A stretch of 64,000 nt of DNA, taken from Caryophanales bacterium (GTDB lineage Bacteria; Bacillota; Bacilli; Exiguobacteriales; Exiguobacteriaceae). The translations under genes and the position numbers were made by a program. The notes under the pieces are model-generated. The model was not told the origin of the DNA and searched no databases. It saw nothing but the letters and a program-made list of their open reading frames with translations. Below, piece by piece: positions 42,061 through 51,961 of the stretch (within the stretch, counting starts at the first letter, position 1; each line of letters starts with the position of its first letter). The DNA is taken from assembly GCA_902362975.1 (NCBI GenBank), contig CABIYO010000010.1:1-64000 (forward strand), written 5' to 3'.

Positions 42061-42981
42061 ATGGGGAAAGTAGCATGGGTGTTTCCGGGGCAAGGTTCTC
42101 AAGCCGTTGGAATGGGACAAACCTTTTTAAATCACCCTGAAACGCTTCAAGCAATCGGACGTCGACTCGGGTTTGACCTCCTTGAAGTCATGTCATCCGG
42201 GTCGAAGGAAGACCTACAAGAAACGGAAGTGGCACAGCCGGCCATCGTGGCGCACGCCTCGCTCCTCGCACAAGCCTATGCGAAGAGCGGTGCGGCACCA
42301 GATGTCGTCATCGGGCATAGTGTCGGCGAATATGCGGCGCTCGTCATTGCGGGTGTCATCGATCTTGAAGAGGCGACCGTCCTCGTCCGAGCACGTGGGC
42401 AGTTGATGTCTGAAGTGAAGGATGGAACGATGGCAGCAGTCGTCGGGATGACCGATCTTCAAGAGGCGCTTCATATCACTGAAAGAATCAGTGCGAGCGG
42501 GAATTTAGTTCAAATCGCCAACTTGAATTGTCCTGGTCAATTCGTGATTTCAGGGCATGTCGATTCGGTCGAACAAGCGAGCGTGGAATTGAAGGCTGCC
42601 GGTGCGAAGCGGGTATTGCCGTTAAACGTATCTGGAGCGTTCCATAGTTCCTACATGATGCCCTCGGCAACACGTTTCCAAGACGTCCTCGCCTCGTCAC
42701 CGTTTGAAGCGGCTTCCGTCGACTTGATTTCGAACGTGGACGCAGCGGTGCATCGTGACCCTGAACAGTTGAAGGTGTTATTGACGAAACAACTGTATTC
42801 GTCTGTCCGCTTTGAAGATTGTGTGCGAAAGGCGATTGCAGACGGGGTAGACACGTTCATCGAGTTCGGTCCATCTTCACCGCTTTCAGGATTGATTAAA
42901 CGAATCGACTCGAACGTTTCGATTCAAAAGGCGACCACGCTCGAAGAAGTCGCCTCGTTAGGAGGAGAAGTACGTGCATGA
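42061..42981 (+). CDS. fabD: Malonyl-CoA:ACP transacylase
   Basis: Loads malonyl groups onto ACP. The 306-residue protein has VFPGQGSQ near the start, the active-site [10 protein letters not shown] with Ser87, and the GAFHSSYM segment with the catalytic His. CAGGTGA precedes the ATG. It overlaps fabG by 8 bp. Confidence 0.97.
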   Translation: MGKVAWVFPGQGSQAVGMGQTFLNHPETLQAIGRRLGFDLLEVMSSGSKEDLQETEVAQPAIVAHASLLAQAYAKSGAAPDVVIGHSVGEYAALVIAGVIDLEEATVLVRARGQLMSEVKDGTMAAVVGMTDLQEALHITERISASGNLVQIANLNCPGQFVISGHVDSVEQASVELKAAGAKRVLPLNVSGAFHSSYMMPSATRFQDVLASSPFEAASVDLISNVDAAVHRDPEQLKVLLTKQLYSSVRFEDCVRKAIADGVDTFIEFGPSSPLSGLIKRIDSNVSIQKATTLEEVASLGGEVRA

Positions 42982-43714
42982 TCAAGTGGCGATCGTGACA
43001 GGGGCGTCCCGCGGAATCGGGGCGGCCATCGCGAAACGTTTAGGGGAGGACGGCTTTCGGGTCGTCGTGAACTACTCGGGTAGTGAACAAAAGGCGAATG
43101 ATGTCGTGGCCATGATTACGGAGACAGGCGGCGAAGCCATCGCCGTGAAAGCAGACGTATCGAATGCTGACGATGTCAAAGCGCTCGTCAAGACGACAGT
43201 CGATACGTTCGGAGGCGTCGATTGTCTCGTCAACAATGCAGGAATCACGCGTGACGGGTTACTCATGCGGATGAAAGAAACCGATTTCGAAGATGTGCTA
43301 TCGACGAACTTAAAAGGCGCCTTTTTGACATCACAAGCCGTCACGAGACCTTTGCTCAAGTCGAAAGCAGGTCGAATCATCAACATCGCCTCGGTTGTCG
43401 GAATTACCGGCAATGCAGGACAAGCGAACTATGCGGCTGCAAAAGCAGGGTTGATCGGGTTGACAAAATCGGTGGCGCGCGAACTCGCGGGACGTCACGT
43501 GACGGTCAATGCCGTCTGTCCAGGGTTCATTCAAACGGATATGACCGATGCCTTGACAGATGCTCAACGAGAGGCTACACTCGAGCAAATTCCGTTCAAC
43601 CGTTTCGGACAGGTGGAGGATGTGGCGAACCTTGTCTCCTTCCTCGCATCGGAACAAGCGGCTTATGTGACCGGGCAGACGATTGCCGTCGATGGCGGTA
43701 TGACGATGGCGTAA
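42974..43714 (+). CDS. fabG: 3-oxoacyl-ACP reductase
   Basis: NADPH-dependent reductase of the elongation cycle. The 246-residue short-chain dehydrogenase has GASRGIG, NNAG and YAAAK (Tyr153, Lys157) and ends in [14 protein letters not shown] 42974 is the start, 6 bases after GGAGGAG; the nearby ATG is out of frame. Confidence 0.96.
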   Translation: MHDQVAIVTGASRGIGAAIAKRLGEDGFRVVVNYSGSEQKANDVVAMITETGGEAIAVKADVSNADDVKALVKTTVDTFGGVDCLVNNAGITRDGLLMRMKETDFEDVLSTNLKGAFLTSQAVTRPLLKSKAGRIINIASVVGITGNAGQANYAAAKAGLIGLTKSVARELAGRHVTVNAVCPGFIQTDMTDALTDAQREATLEQIPFNRFGQVEDVANLVSFLASEQAAYVTGQTIAVDGGMTMA

Positions 43715-43772
43715 AAGAGAACTTTACCAACAGACTGACATTTAATATACTTACCTTTGGAGGGATTTTATC

Positions 43773-44012
43773 ATGACAAAAGAACAAATTTTAGTAGACG
43801 TACAAGAAGCAGTTGCTGAGAAGCTCGGGAAAGACGTATCTGAGATCACAGCAGAGAAATCGTTCAAGGATGACCTTGGTGCGGATTCACTTGAAGTAAT
43901 GGAAATGGTGATGGACCTCGAAGACAAATTCGACATCACGATCGAAGACGAGGACGCTGAGAAGCTCGCGACTGTTGGCGACGTAGTGGCTTACATCGAA
44001 ACAAAATTGTAA
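43773..44012 (+). CDS. acpP: Acyl carrier protein
   Basis: Carries growing acyl chains on a phosphopantetheine attached to Ser39 in [11 protein letters not shown]. The 79-residue acidic protein starts [26 protein letters not shown] precedes the ATG. The 58-bp gap after fabG has no terminator and may hold a minor promoter. Confidence 0.98.
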   Translation: MTKEQILVDVQEAVAEKLGKDVSEITAEKSFKDDLGADSLEVMEMVMDLEDKFDITIEDEDAEKLATVGDVVAYIETKL

Positions 44013-44021
44013 TCAAGCCAT

Positions 44022-44052
44022 CCCACCGCTCGGTTCCGGGCGGTGGGCTTGT
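44022..44052 (+). terminator. GC-rich hairpin between acpP and rnc
   Basis: CCCACCGCTCGG (44022-44033) pairs with CCGGGCGGTGGG (about 44036-44047) including one wobble. The following CTTGTGCTT is only weakly T-rich, so partial readthrough into rnc is likely. Confidence 0.5.
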
Positions 44053-44072
44053 GCTTATTCATGGAGGGAACT

Positions 44073-44852
44073 ATGACAAAAGACAAACGACGGTTTGACC
44101 GTCAAGGGTCGGCGCAGCGACGTCGGCGTCAGGAGATGGAACGAGCACGCATCTTGGAACTATTTAAATCATTGGAAGAACGGTTGAACGTTCAATTTTC
44201 GAATCACGACTTGTTGATGCAGGCGTTCACACACTCATCTTATGTGAATGAACAACGCGGGTTACGAAAAGACAATGAACGTTTAGAATTTTTAGGGGAT
44301 GCTGTTTTAGAACTGACCGTATCTCGCTTCCTCTATGAGACTTATCCGGAGCGCTCCGAGGGGGAATTGACGAAATTACGAGCGGCGATCGTATGCGAAC
44401 CGTCACTCGTGAATTTTGCGGAAGCTTATGCTTTCTCTGACTTCATCTTGCTTGGGAAAGGTGAAGAGTTGACCGGTGGACGAAAACGTCCGGCACTGCT
44501 TGCCGATGTGTTCGAATCCTATATCGGTGCTCTTTATTTGGACCAAGGAATTGAGGCCGTCGAACGATTCCTCGCCGAAGCGGTTTTTCCGAAAGTCTTG
44601 GCGGGAGTATTTGAAGAACAGACCGATTTCAAGAGCCAGTTACAGGAGAGCGTTCAACGGGAAGGGCTCGGACCTGTCTCGTATGAGATCATTGAGGAAC
44701 GCGGACCGGCACATAGCCGGGAATTCGTCGCACATGCACGCCTCAGCGACGACATCGTCGGTGAAGGAGTCGGACGTTCGAAAAAAGAAGCCGAGCAATT
44801 GGCTGCCAAAGAAGCGCTTATTGCCTTTAACCGGCGCTATGCAGATTTATAA
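44073..44852 (+). CDS. rnc: Ribonuclease III
   Basis: Cleaves double-stranded RNA, including rRNA precursors. The 259-residue protein has an N-terminal extension of about 30 charged residues, the signature [14 protein letters not shown] and a C-terminal double-stranded RNA-binding domain (about 185-255). ATG 44073 follows TGGAGGGA; an in-frame codon at 44043 lies within the acpP hairpin and is not used. Confidence 0.96.
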   Translation: MTKDKRRFDRQGSAQRRRRQEMERARILELFKSLEERLNVQFSNHDLLMQAFTHSSYVNEQRGLRKDNERLEFLGDAVLELTVSRFLYETYPERSEGELTKLRAAIVCEPSLVNFAEAYAFSDFILLGKGEELTGGRKRPALLADVFESYIGALYLDQGIEAVERFLAEAVFPKVLAGVFEEQTDFKSQLQESVQREGLGPVSYEIIEERGPAHSREFVAHARLSDDIVGEGVGRSKKEAEQLAAKEALIAFNRRYADL

Positions 44853-44855
44853 ACG

Positions 44856-44890
44856 AAAGGAGTGGACCGCTTAGGGATCCACTCCTTTTC
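44856..44890. terminator. Bidirectional terminator between rnc and the DUF1128 gene
   Basis: An 11-bp perfect stem AAAGGAGTGGA (44856-44866) with TCCACTCCTTT (44878-44888), A-rich on the left and T-rich on the right. It ends at the stop codon of the minus-strand gene. Confidence 0.8.
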
Positions 44891-45083
44891 ATGTCAATTG
44901 ACCGAGTTCTTCGACGATACCATCGACTTCTGACAAAGAGAGCGAAGAGCGTGTCATCACGTACTCGTAAATTTCTTTTACCGCTGACGGATCAGCCGCA
45001 TTATATTCTTCCGCTTTGATCGCACCGCGGTTAATAATGTTCATCTTATCTAAAATTGCTTCAATCATCTGTTCATTCGTCAT
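44889..45083 (-). CDS. DUF1128 / UPF0435 family small protein
   Basis: The 64-residue acidic protein begins MTNEQMIEAILDKMNIINRG and ends LSLSEVDGIVEELGQL, the pattern of UPF0435 (B. subtilis YfkK). Function unknown. ATG at the complement of 45083 is chosen because AAAGGGGA lies directly upstream; a longer frame would cover the smc promoter. In B. subtilis yfkK lies elsewhere, so its place between rnc and smc is a local rearrangement. Confidence 0.85.
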   Translation of the reverse strand: MTNEQMIEAILDKMNIINRGAIKAEEYNAADPSAVKEIYEYVMTRSSLSLSEVDGIVEELGQLT

Positions 45084-45111
45084 CTGTATTCCCCTTTCTA
45101 CAGTTCTTTTT

Positions 45112-45140
45112 AGAATAGCATGATTCGGGCATTTTGACGA
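45112..45140 (-). promoter_or_regulatory. Promoter of the DUF1128 gene
   Basis: On the minus strand, TCGTCA (complement of 45135-45140), 17-bp spacer, TATTCT (complement of 45112-45117). The -35 overlaps the -35 of the divergent smc promoter. Confidence 0.55.
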
Positions 45141-45160
45141 ACTGTTAACTGTGGTAAAAT
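45134..45160 (+). promoter_or_regulatory. smc promoter with extended -10
   Basis: TTGACG (45134-45139) and TGGTAAAAT (45152-45160) with a 15-bp spacer. The TG extension can compensate for the short spacing. Confidence 0.6.
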
Positions 45161-45197
45161 ATACAGATGAATGCTTACTGCGGATAGGATGGTCACG

Positions 45198-48100
45198 ATG
45201 CACTTAAAACGAATCGAACTCGCTGGTTTTAAATCATTTGCCAAGCGAATTGAATTAGATTTCCGTCCTGGCGTCACGGCTGTTGTAGGGCCGAACGGGA
45301 GCGGGAAATCCAATATATCGGACGCTGTTCGCTGGGTACTCGGAGAACAGTCGGCCAAATCACTTCGTGGAGCCAAGATGGAAGATGTCATCTTTGCCGG
45401 AAGTGAAGGAGAGAATCACCGAAATGTCGCCGAAGTCACGCTCGTCCTCGATAATCGAGACGAACAGTTACGTCTCCCATATGAAGAAGTGAGTGTGACC
45501 CGCCGCGTGACCCGAAGTGGGGACAGCGACTATTTTATGAATAAAAAACCATGTCGGTTAAAAGATGTGATTGATTTGTTTATGGATACAGGTCTTTCAC
45601 GAGATGCGTTCGCCATCATCGGGCAAGGGCGGGTCGAACAGGTCATTTCCGGGAAACCGGAAGATCGCCGTTCCGTTATCGAAGAGGCAGCCGGCGTACT
45701 GAAATATCGTCAGCGGAAAAAACAGGCTGAACGCAAGTTACAGGACACCGAATTAAACTTGTCCCGGGTCGATGACATTTTGTTCGAGTTGGCGGACCGA
45801 GTCGAACCGCTCCGTGAACAAGCAGCGCTCGCTCGGGAATACAAAGTCGCCAAAGCGAGACATGATGAACTCGAAACGGGAATCATGGGCGCAGAAATTC
45901 AGTTGCTCCAACAGGAGATTGAGCAAGTGTCGGCACGTCATGTGGAATCGGTTAAACAGTTATCTGACTGTGACCGTTCGGTACGTGACCTCACGGAGGA
46001 ACGTAGCGGGATCGAAGCAACGCTTGCTGAGTTGCGTGAAGAAATGACAGAGCTCAACCAAAACGAACGGGAACACTCGACCTATGTCGAGCGCTTGACG
46101 GGTGACATCAAGCTCGCAAAAGCACAAGAAGAACATGGTGCCGAGATGAAAGAACGACTCATCCGTCAACGTGAAGAAGTACGTGCCGAGATGACCGAGC
46201 TTGAAGCGCAGTTGAAGGTCGTGCGTGAAGAACTTGACCAAAAAGGAAACACCTTGAAACAAACGATTGCGACGAGAGAGACGCTTCAACAACAGTTGAC
46301 AGCCGCCTCTCGTGATTTCAATGCTGAAATTGAAGCTTTACAAAGTGAGGCGTTTGAACTCGCGACAACGAAAGCGACAATCGGTAACCAACAAAAGCGG
46401 GAACAACGAGATATCGATGTCGCCGTCGAGTCGAAAGAACGCCTTCTTCGCGAGAACAAACATCGTCTCGAGGATCGTTCCTCGCAGGAAGCGATGCTTT
46501 TGACGACTCGAGAACAGTATGAAGTGGTACAAAGTCGCTTTGAACAACTGAGTAAAAAAGAAACGGAACTTCGGGAGGAAGAGACGTCAATTCGTGAAAA
46601 ACGTACCCGAGCCGAATCGTCTTATTACGATCTCGAACGCCGCCGTCAGAAGACGGAAGACCGAATCGAGATGCTCGAACGGATGAAGCAATCGTACGAA
46701 GGCTATTTCCATGCGGTCAAGTTCGTCTTAAAAGACCGCTCACCAGGTGTCCTTGGTGCTGTCGCCGAATTGATTCGTGTCCGTCCTTCGTATGAAGCGG
46801 CTATCGAAACGGCACTTGGACAGACGCAGCAGCATGTGGTCGTACAAGATGAATCAGTGGGGCGCCGTGAAATTGACAAATTACGAAAAGCCAACGCAGG
46901 ACGGGCGACATTCTTGCCGATGACGACGATCAAACCGAGATTCGTACCGAGTGACGTGTTAGATCGACTCGACTCGATGAACGGATTTGTCGGGGTGGCG
47001 TCGGAACTCGTTGAAACAGATGCTTCATACGAGACGTTGAAAAAGTCGTTGCTCGGTTCGGTGCTCGTGGCTGAGACACTTGAAGTCGCGAACCGCATCG
47101 CCCAATCGACGGGATATCGTTTCCGTGTCGTCACGTTAGAAGGGGACATCGTCAACGTCGGTGGTTCGATGACGGGTGGTAGTCGCAAGCAGGGCGTTGC
47201 CCTGTTCACGCAGTCGCGCGAATTGGATGACTTGAAACAAGGTCTCACCCAAGGTCTCGCCATGTTGCATGAACAAAAAACACGTCTTCAAGAGTATACA
47301 GAACAGTTGACGGACATTACGCGACAATTATCTGAACTTCGGGATGAGAAACGTTCCGTTGAAACGAACCTCCGTGAAGTCGAGTCGGCCTATCGTACTG
47401 CGGAACGTGCGTCGCTCGATGCCAAGTCACAACTGGAACTGTTCGATCATGAAATGATGCGCTACGAGCGGGCGATTGAGACGGCGACTGCCGAATTAGA
47501 GCGACTGACGATTGAATTGGCCGACACAGACCGCGCACAAGCTGACATTCGTTCTCGTCTCGAATCGCTTCGGGCAGAGCATGCGAAAAGTGCTGAGAGA
47601 ACGGACCGACTGGAATCGATGCTTCGTCAAAACGAGCTCGATCTTCAGCGTCACACGCTCGAAGAAGAGCGGGTCCGATATGAATTGGACCGTTTGACGA
47701 CCGAACAAAATCGTCTGCAGGAAAGAAGCAATCAGATGGAGCGTGAACTGAAGCGGCTCGAGAGTGGAAAAGTCGTGTCGTCTATGGAACTTGAAGCAAC
47801 GCTTGCCACTGCCAAACTGGATTTCACAGAAATTCAAGAGCGGCTTCAAGAAGTGACGGCAGCACTCAAGACGAACGAAGAGGCGTATCGGATCATACGT
47901 CAACGGGTCGACCAGGCAACGGAGGCAAGACGTCAAGCTGAAGTTGTCGTCCGAAAACTCGAAACGGCAAAACAAGAGTTCGAGCTGAAACGACAATGGA
48001 AGCTCGATGCAATAGAAGAGAATGGACTCGTTGCAGAACTATTGCCGGCACTCGAAATCCCACTAGAAGAGGCGAAAGAGGAATTTAAGTTGCTCGTTCG

Positions 48101-48755
48101 TCAAATCGAAGAGATCGGACCGGTCAATCTGAATGCGATCGAAGAGTTTGATAGTGTCCACGAACGGTTCACGTTCCTGTCTGAGCAACGGGATGACCTC
48201 GTCAGTGCAAAAGAGGATTTATATGAGATCATCGCCGAGATGGACCGCGAAGTGACACGCCTCTTCAAAGAGACGTATACGAGCGTCCGGGCGCACTTCA
48301 AACAGACGTTCATCGAGCTCTTCGGTGGCGGGGAAGCGGATTTGAAGTTGGTCGACGAATCGGATTTGTTGAACACAGGGATCGAAATCGTCGCCAAACC
48401 ACCGGGTAAAAAGTTACAGACGCTCAGTCTGTTGTCTGGAGGGGAGCGTGCGCTGACAGCCATCGCCTTATTGTTTGCGATTTTGAAGACGCGTCCAGTA
48501 CCGTTCTGTGTCCTCGATGAAGTCGAGGCGGCCCTTGACGAGGCGAACGTGCATCGTTTCGGAGAATACATTCGGACGTTGTCGATCGACACGCAGTTCG
48601 TCATCATCACGCATCGTAAAGGCACGATGGAAGCGGCGGACACACTATATGGCGTCACGATGCAACAGAACGGGGTGTCCGAGGTATTATCGGTCGAACT
48701 GTCTGAAGCAAAACGTGTCGTTGAAATGGATGAAGAGATGGAGGAATCACGTTGA
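45198..48755 (+). CDS. smc: Chromosome segregation ATPase SMC
   Basis: The condensin core that organises and segregates the chromosome with ScpA and ScpB. The 1185-residue protein has Walker A GPNGSGKS (31-38), two long coiled-coil arms (about 170-500 and 680-1010) around a hinge (about 510-670), the ABC signature LSGGERAL (from about 1079) and Walker B VLDEVEAALDEAN (from about 1105). ATG 45198 is preferred because MHLKRIELAGFKSFA matches B. subtilis; AGGATGG lies upstream. Coupled to ftsY by 4 bp. Confidence 0.97.
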   Translation: MHLKRIELAGFKSFAKRIELDFRPGVTAVVGPNGSGKSNISDAVRWVLGEQSAKSLRGAKMEDVIFAGSEGENHRNVAEVTLVLDNRDEQLRLPYEEVSVTRRVTRSGDSDYFMNKKPCRLKDVIDLFMDTGLSRDAFAIIGQGRVEQVISGKPEDRRSVIEEAAGVLKYRQRKKQAERKLQDTELNLSRVDDILFELADRVEPLREQAALAREYKVAKARHDELETGIMGAEIQLLQQEIEQVSARHVESVKQLSDCDRSVRDLTEERSGIEATLAELREEMTELNQNEREHSTYVERLTGDIKLAKAQEEHGAEMKERLIRQREEVRAEMTELEAQLKVVREELDQKGNTLKQTIATRETLQQQLTAASRDFNAEIEALQSEAFELATTKATIGNQQKREQRDIDVAVESKERLLRENKHRLEDRSSQEAMLLTTREQYEVVQSRFEQLSKKETELREEETSIREKRTRAESSYYDLERRRQKTEDRIEMLERMKQSYEGYFHAVKFVLKDRSPGVLGAVAELIRVRPSYEAAIETALGQTQQHVVVQDESVGRREIDKLRKANAGRATFLPMTTIKPRFVPSDVLDRLDSMNGFVGVASELVETDASYETLKKSLLGSVLVAETLEVANRIAQSTGYRFRVVTLEGDIVNVGGSMTGGSRKQGVALFTQSRELDDLKQGLTQGLAMLHEQKTRLQEYTEQLTDITRQLSELRDEKRSVETNLREVESAYRTAERASLDAKSQLELFDHEMMRYERAIETATAELERLTIELADTDRAQADIRSRLESLRAEHAKSAERTDRLESMLRQNELDLQRHTLEEERVRYELDRLTTEQNRLQERSNQMERELKRLESGKVVSSMELEATLATAKLDFTEIQERLQEVTAALKTNEEAYRIIRQRVDQATEARRQAEVVVRKLETAKQEFELKRQWKLDAIEENGLVAELLPALEIPLEEAKEEFKLLVRQIEEIGPVNLNAIEEFDSVHERFTFLSEQRDDLVSAKEDLYEIIAEMDREVTRLFKETYTSVRAHFKQTFIELFGGGEADLKLVDESDLLNTGIEIVAKPPGKKLQTLSLLSGGERALTAIALLFAILKTRPVPFCVLDEVEAALDEANVHRFGEYIRTLSIDTQFVIITHRKGTMEAADTLYGVTMQQNGVSEVLSVELSEAKRVVEMDEEMEESR

Positions 48756-49777
48756 GCTTTTTCAAGAAATTAAAAGAGAAGTTGACGACATCTACCCAAG
48801 AGGTGTCACAGAAGTTTACAGAGGGGTTGACGAAGACACGTGACGGCTTTGCAAGTGCCGTCAACGACCTCGTCTATCGCTTCCGCGAGGTGGATGAAGA
48901 TTTCTTCGATGAACTCGAAGATTTACTCATTCAAGCGGACGTCGGCGTCACGACGACGATGGACCTCGTCGAAGATTTGAAAGAAGAAGTGAAGCGACGT
49001 AATCTGAAGGACCCGGTCGCGGTGCGTGACGTACTCGTCGAAGTGGTGGCGAACCGCCTCCAAGAGGATGAATCGGACCGTGAACTGAATATGCAAGACG
49101 GACTCACGGTCATCTTGTTTGTCGGCGTCAATGGTGTCGGAAAGACGACGACGATCGGCAAGCTGGCGCATCAGTTGAAATCTGAAGGGCGTTCCGTCAT
49201 GCTCGCGGCAGGCGATACGTTCCGTGCCGGCGCTATCGAGCAACTTCAAGTATGGGGAGAACGTGTCGGGGTACCCGTCATTCGGCAAACAGAAGGATCT
49301 GACCCAGCTGCCGTCGTCTTTGACGCCGTTCAGGCTGCTAAGTCACGCAACATAGACGTCTTGATTTGTGATACGGCGGGACGTCTTCAAAATAAGGTCA
49401 ATCTAATGAAAGAACTTGAAAAAGTCAAACGAGTCATTGAGCGGGAAGTACCGAACGGACCGCACGAGGTATTGCTCGCATTAGATGCGACGACGGGGCA
49501 AAACGCCATGGTTCAAGCGAAAGCGTTCAAAGAAGCGACGAACGTGAGCGGAATCGTCCTCACGAAGCTCGATGGGACGGCCAAAGGAGGAATTGTCTTA
49601 GCGATTCGGAACGAACTCGATATCCCGGTCAAGTATGTCGGCCTTGGAGAGAAGATTGACGATTTACAGGAGTTTGATCCAGAACAGTTCGTCCTTGGAT
49701 TGTTCGGTGACGTTTTTGAAGACAAGACACAGGATGCCTCGATGGAAAAAGAGGACACAAACGAGGACCTCGCCTAA
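48752..49777 (+). CDS. ftsY: Signal recognition particle receptor FtsY
   Basis: The membrane-associated SRP receptor GTPase. The 341-residue protein has a short charged N-terminal part, the N domain and the G domain with GVNGVGKTTT (from about 126), DTAGR and TKLDGTAKGG. It starts with TTG at 48752 inside the smc stop (TTGA), behind GGAGGAA. The start MSFFKKLKEKL matches family members. Confidence 0.96.
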   Translation: MSFFKKLKEKLTTSTQEVSQKFTEGLTKTRDGFASAVNDLVYRFREVDEDFFDELEDLLIQADVGVTTTMDLVEDLKEEVKRRNLKDPVAVRDVLVEVVANRLQEDESDRELNMQDGLTVILFVGVNGVGKTTTIGKLAHQLKSEGRSVMLAAGDTFRAGAIEQLQVWGERVGVPVIRQTEGSDPAAVVFDAVQAAKSRNIDVLICDTAGRLQNKVNLMKELEKVKRVIEREVPNGPHEVLLALDATTGQNAMVQAKAFKEATNVSGIVLTKLDGTAKGGIVLAIRNELDIPVKYVGLGEKIDDLQEFDPEQFVLGLFGDVFEDKTQDASMEKEDTNEDLA

Positions 49778-49799
49778 GTTTTGCTGTTAAGAAAAAAAC

Positions 49800-49828
49800 T
49801 TGACAAGTACTAGGCACGGCTGTACTAT
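49800..49828 (+). promoter_or_regulatory. Promoter of ylxM-ffh
   Basis: TTGACA (49800-49805), 17-bp spacer, TACTAT (49823-49828). Confidence 0.8.
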
Positions 49829-49873
49829 AGGTAGTTGTAAAGGGATTTCACTTAACATGTGGAGGTGAAAGGT

Positions 49874-50197
49874 TTGACGCTCGAAAAAACGAATCGCATG
49901 AACTATCTCATCGATTTCTATCAAGCGCTCCTCACACCGAAACAGCGCAACTATATGTCTCTTTATTACCTAGATGACTACTCGCTCGGAGAGATTGCGG
50001 AAGAGTTTGAAGTCAGCCGTCAAGCGGTCTACGATAACATAAAGCGTACAGAAACGATGCTTGAACAGTACGAGGAAAAGCTAGCCCTATTCGAAAAGTT
50101 CGAACAGCGCCAGCAACTTCTTCAGACCCTCAAACGTCAAGTTGAGCTCACCGATGACGTGAGCGCCACGATTTCTGCGCTTGAGAATTTAGAGTAG
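49874..50197 (+). CDS. ylxM: SRP-associated helix-turn-helix protein YlxM
   Basis: The 107-residue protein has a sigma-70 region-4-like helix-turn-helix ([23 protein letters not shown]) and a C-terminal coiled coil. UPF0122 members act with the SRP pathway (reported for streptococcal YlxM). TTG 49874 follows GGAGGTGA at 49861-49868 at normal spacing. Always next to ffh, as here. Confidence 0.93.
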   Translation: MTLEKTNRMNYLIDFYQALLTPKQRNYMSLYYLDDYSLGEIAEEFEVSRQAVYDNIKRTETMLEQYEEKLALFEKFEQRQQLLQTLKRQVELTDDVSATISALENLE

Positions 50198-50208
50198 GGG
50201 GCTGAAGC

Positions 50209-51549
50209 ATGGCATTTGAAGGATTATCAGAACGATTGCAATCGACACTTTCAAAAATGCGCGGTAAAGGGAAGATCTCGGAGGCCGATGTCAAAGAGAT
50301 GATGCGTGAGGTACGCCTCGCCCTCCTCGAAGCCGACGTCAACTTTAAAGTCGTCAAGCAGTTCGTCAATGACGTGAAGGAGCGCGCCGTTGGTCAGGAC
50401 GTCATGAAATCATTGACACCAGGTCAACAAGTCGTCAAAATCGTTCACGAAGAGTTGTCGAACTTGATGGGAAGCGATGTCGTCCCGATCACATTCAGTC
50501 AGAAACCACCGACAGTTGTCATGATGGTCGGTCTGCAAGGGGCAGGGAAAACGACAACGACCGGGAAGCTAGCGAACTTGATTCGCAAAAAGCATAACCG
50601 AAGTCCTCTTCTCGTCGCGGCGGACATTTACCGTCCGGCGGCAATCAAGCAGCTCGAGACACTCGGAAAACAACTCGATTTACCGGTCTTCTCACTTGGT
50701 GATCAAGTGAAGCCGGAAGAGATTGTGACGAAGGCACTCGAGTACGCAAAAACAAATCATCACGATTTCGTGTTGATCGATACGGCCGGTCGCCTTCATA
50801 TCGATGAGACGCTTATGGGTGAGCTCGAAAATGTGAAGACGATTGCCAAACCAAATGAGATCTTCCTCGTCGTCGATTCGATGACGGGTCAAGATGCGGT
50901 CAATGTGGCCGACAGTTTCAATGAGAAACTCGGGATCACCGGGGTCGTGCTCACAAAGCTCGACGGAGATACACGAGGCGGGGCAGCCCTTTCGATCAAG
51001 GCAGTCACGGGAGCGCCGATTAAATTCGTCGGTCTCGGAGAAAAGTTGGATGCCCTCGAACCATTCCACCCGGAACGCATGGCGTCACGGATCCTTGGAA
51101 TGGGGGACGTGCTCTCGCTCATTGAAAAAGCCGAGACACAGATGGACCAAGACGCAGCGAAGGAGCTTGAAAGCAAAATTCGCGACGCGTCATTCACGTT
51201 CGATGATTTCATTGAACAGTTGGCCCAAGTGAAAAACATGGGACCAATTGATGAATTACTTTCGATGTTACCTGGTGCAGGTAAGATGAAAGGGTTGAAG
51301 AACGTCCAAATCGACGAGAAACAACTCGATCACGTCGAAGCGATCATTCGCTCGATGACGAAACATGAGCGCGCCAATCCGGAAGTGCTCAACGCGAGTC
51401 GTCGTAAGCGGATCGCAAAAGGGAGCGGTCGCTCGATTCAAGAAGTGAACCGTCTCATCAAACAGTTCGATGACATGAAGAAGATGATGAAACAAATGTC
51501 AGGACAAATGAAAGGGAAGAAAAAAGGCCTTGGTCTTCCATTCTTCTAA
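50209..51549 (+). CDS. ffh: Signal recognition particle protein Ffh
   Basis: The SRP GTPase that binds signal peptides and 4.5S RNA. The 446-residue protein has N and G domains (GLQGAGKTTTTGKLA from about 107; DTAGRLH; TKLDGDTRGG) and a C-terminal methionine-rich M domain ending MKKMMKQMSGQM...GLGLPFF. AGGGGG lies upstream. Part of the ftsY-ylxM-ffh secretion cluster. Confidence 0.97.
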   Translation: MAFEGLSERLQSTLSKMRGKGKISEADVKEMMREVRLALLEADVNFKVVKQFVNDVKERAVGQDVMKSLTPGQQVVKIVHEELSNLMGSDVVPITFSQKPPTVVMMVGLQGAGKTTTTGKLANLIRKKHNRSPLLVAADIYRPAAIKQLETLGKQLDLPVFSLGDQVKPEEIVTKALEYAKTNHHDFVLIDTAGRLHIDETLMGELENVKTIAKPNEIFLVVDSMTGQDAVNVADSFNEKLGITGVVLTKLDGDTRGGAALSIKAVTGAPIKFVGLGEKLDALEPFHPERMASRILGMGDVLSLIEKAETQMDQDAAKELESKIRDASFTFDDFIEQLAQVKNMGPIDELLSMLPGAGKMKGLKNVQIDEKQLDHVEAIIRSMTKHERANPEVLNASRRKRIAKGSGRSIQEVNRLIKQFDDMKKMMKQMSGQMKGKKKGLGLPFF

Positions 51550-51558
51550 CAAAACCTT

Positions 51559-51587
51559 TTGTCAGTCGAACGAAAAAGCTGTATACT
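51559..51587 (+). promoter_or_regulatory. rpsP promoter
   Basis: TTGTCA (51559-51564), 17-bp spacer, TATACT (51582-51587), 45 bp before rpsP. Confidence 0.8.
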
Positions 51588-51631
51588 ATAAAAGTTGTCA
51601 ATTCTTAAACACATGATGGAGGTATATTACC

Positions 51632-51907
51632 ATGGCAGTTAAAATTCGTCTTAAGCGCATGGGCGCAAAAAAATCACCTTTCTACCGTATCGTTGTAGCA
51701 GACTCACGTTCACCACGTGACGGTCGCTTCATCGAGCAAGTTGGTCACTACAACCCGGTTGCAAAACCAGAAGCTGAAGTTCGCATCAACGAAGAACTCG
51801 CTCTCAAATGGTTGGCAGACGGCGCGAAGCCATCTGACACAGTACGTAACTTGTTCTCTAAAGCAGGGATCATGGAGAAATTCCACAACGCGAAAAACGC
51901 GAAGTAA
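51632..51907 (+). CDS. rpsP: 30S ribosomal protein S16
   Basis: The 91-residue ribosomal protein starts [30 protein letters not shown], the S16 signature. Codon use is strongly biased, as expected for a ribosomal protein. In most Bacilli khpA follows directly; here a terminator and rimM follow instead. Confidence 0.98.
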   Translation: MAVKIRLKRMGAKKSPFYRIVVADSRSPRDGRFIEQVGHYNPVAKPEAEVRINEELALKWLADGAKPSDTVRNLFSKAGIMEKFHNAKNAK

Positions 51908-51913
51908 TGATGT

Positions 51914-51944
51914 GGCCGACCTTTTCTGAGGTCGGCCTATTTTG
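51914..51944 (+). terminator. Terminator after rpsP
   Basis: A 9-bp stem GGCCGACCT (51914-51922) with AGGTCGGCC (51929-51937), then TATTTTG. Confidence 0.8.
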
Positions 51945-51961
51945 TTGAGGAGGGAATAGAG

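Noticed and set aside
49778..49800. AGTTTT/AAAACT inverted repeat after ftsY
   Set aside because: Six A-T-rich pairs with no T-run; too weak to call a terminator.
49806..49822. AGTACTAGG within the ylxM promoter spacer, similar to half a FapR operator
   Set aside because: Only about 11 of 17 positions match the palindrome and the right half is not preserved; no link of ylxM-ffh to lipid synthesis.
51550..51562. ACAAAA/TTTTGT inverted repeat after ffh
   Set aside because: Very short stem that overlaps the rpsP -35; no evidence that it terminates.
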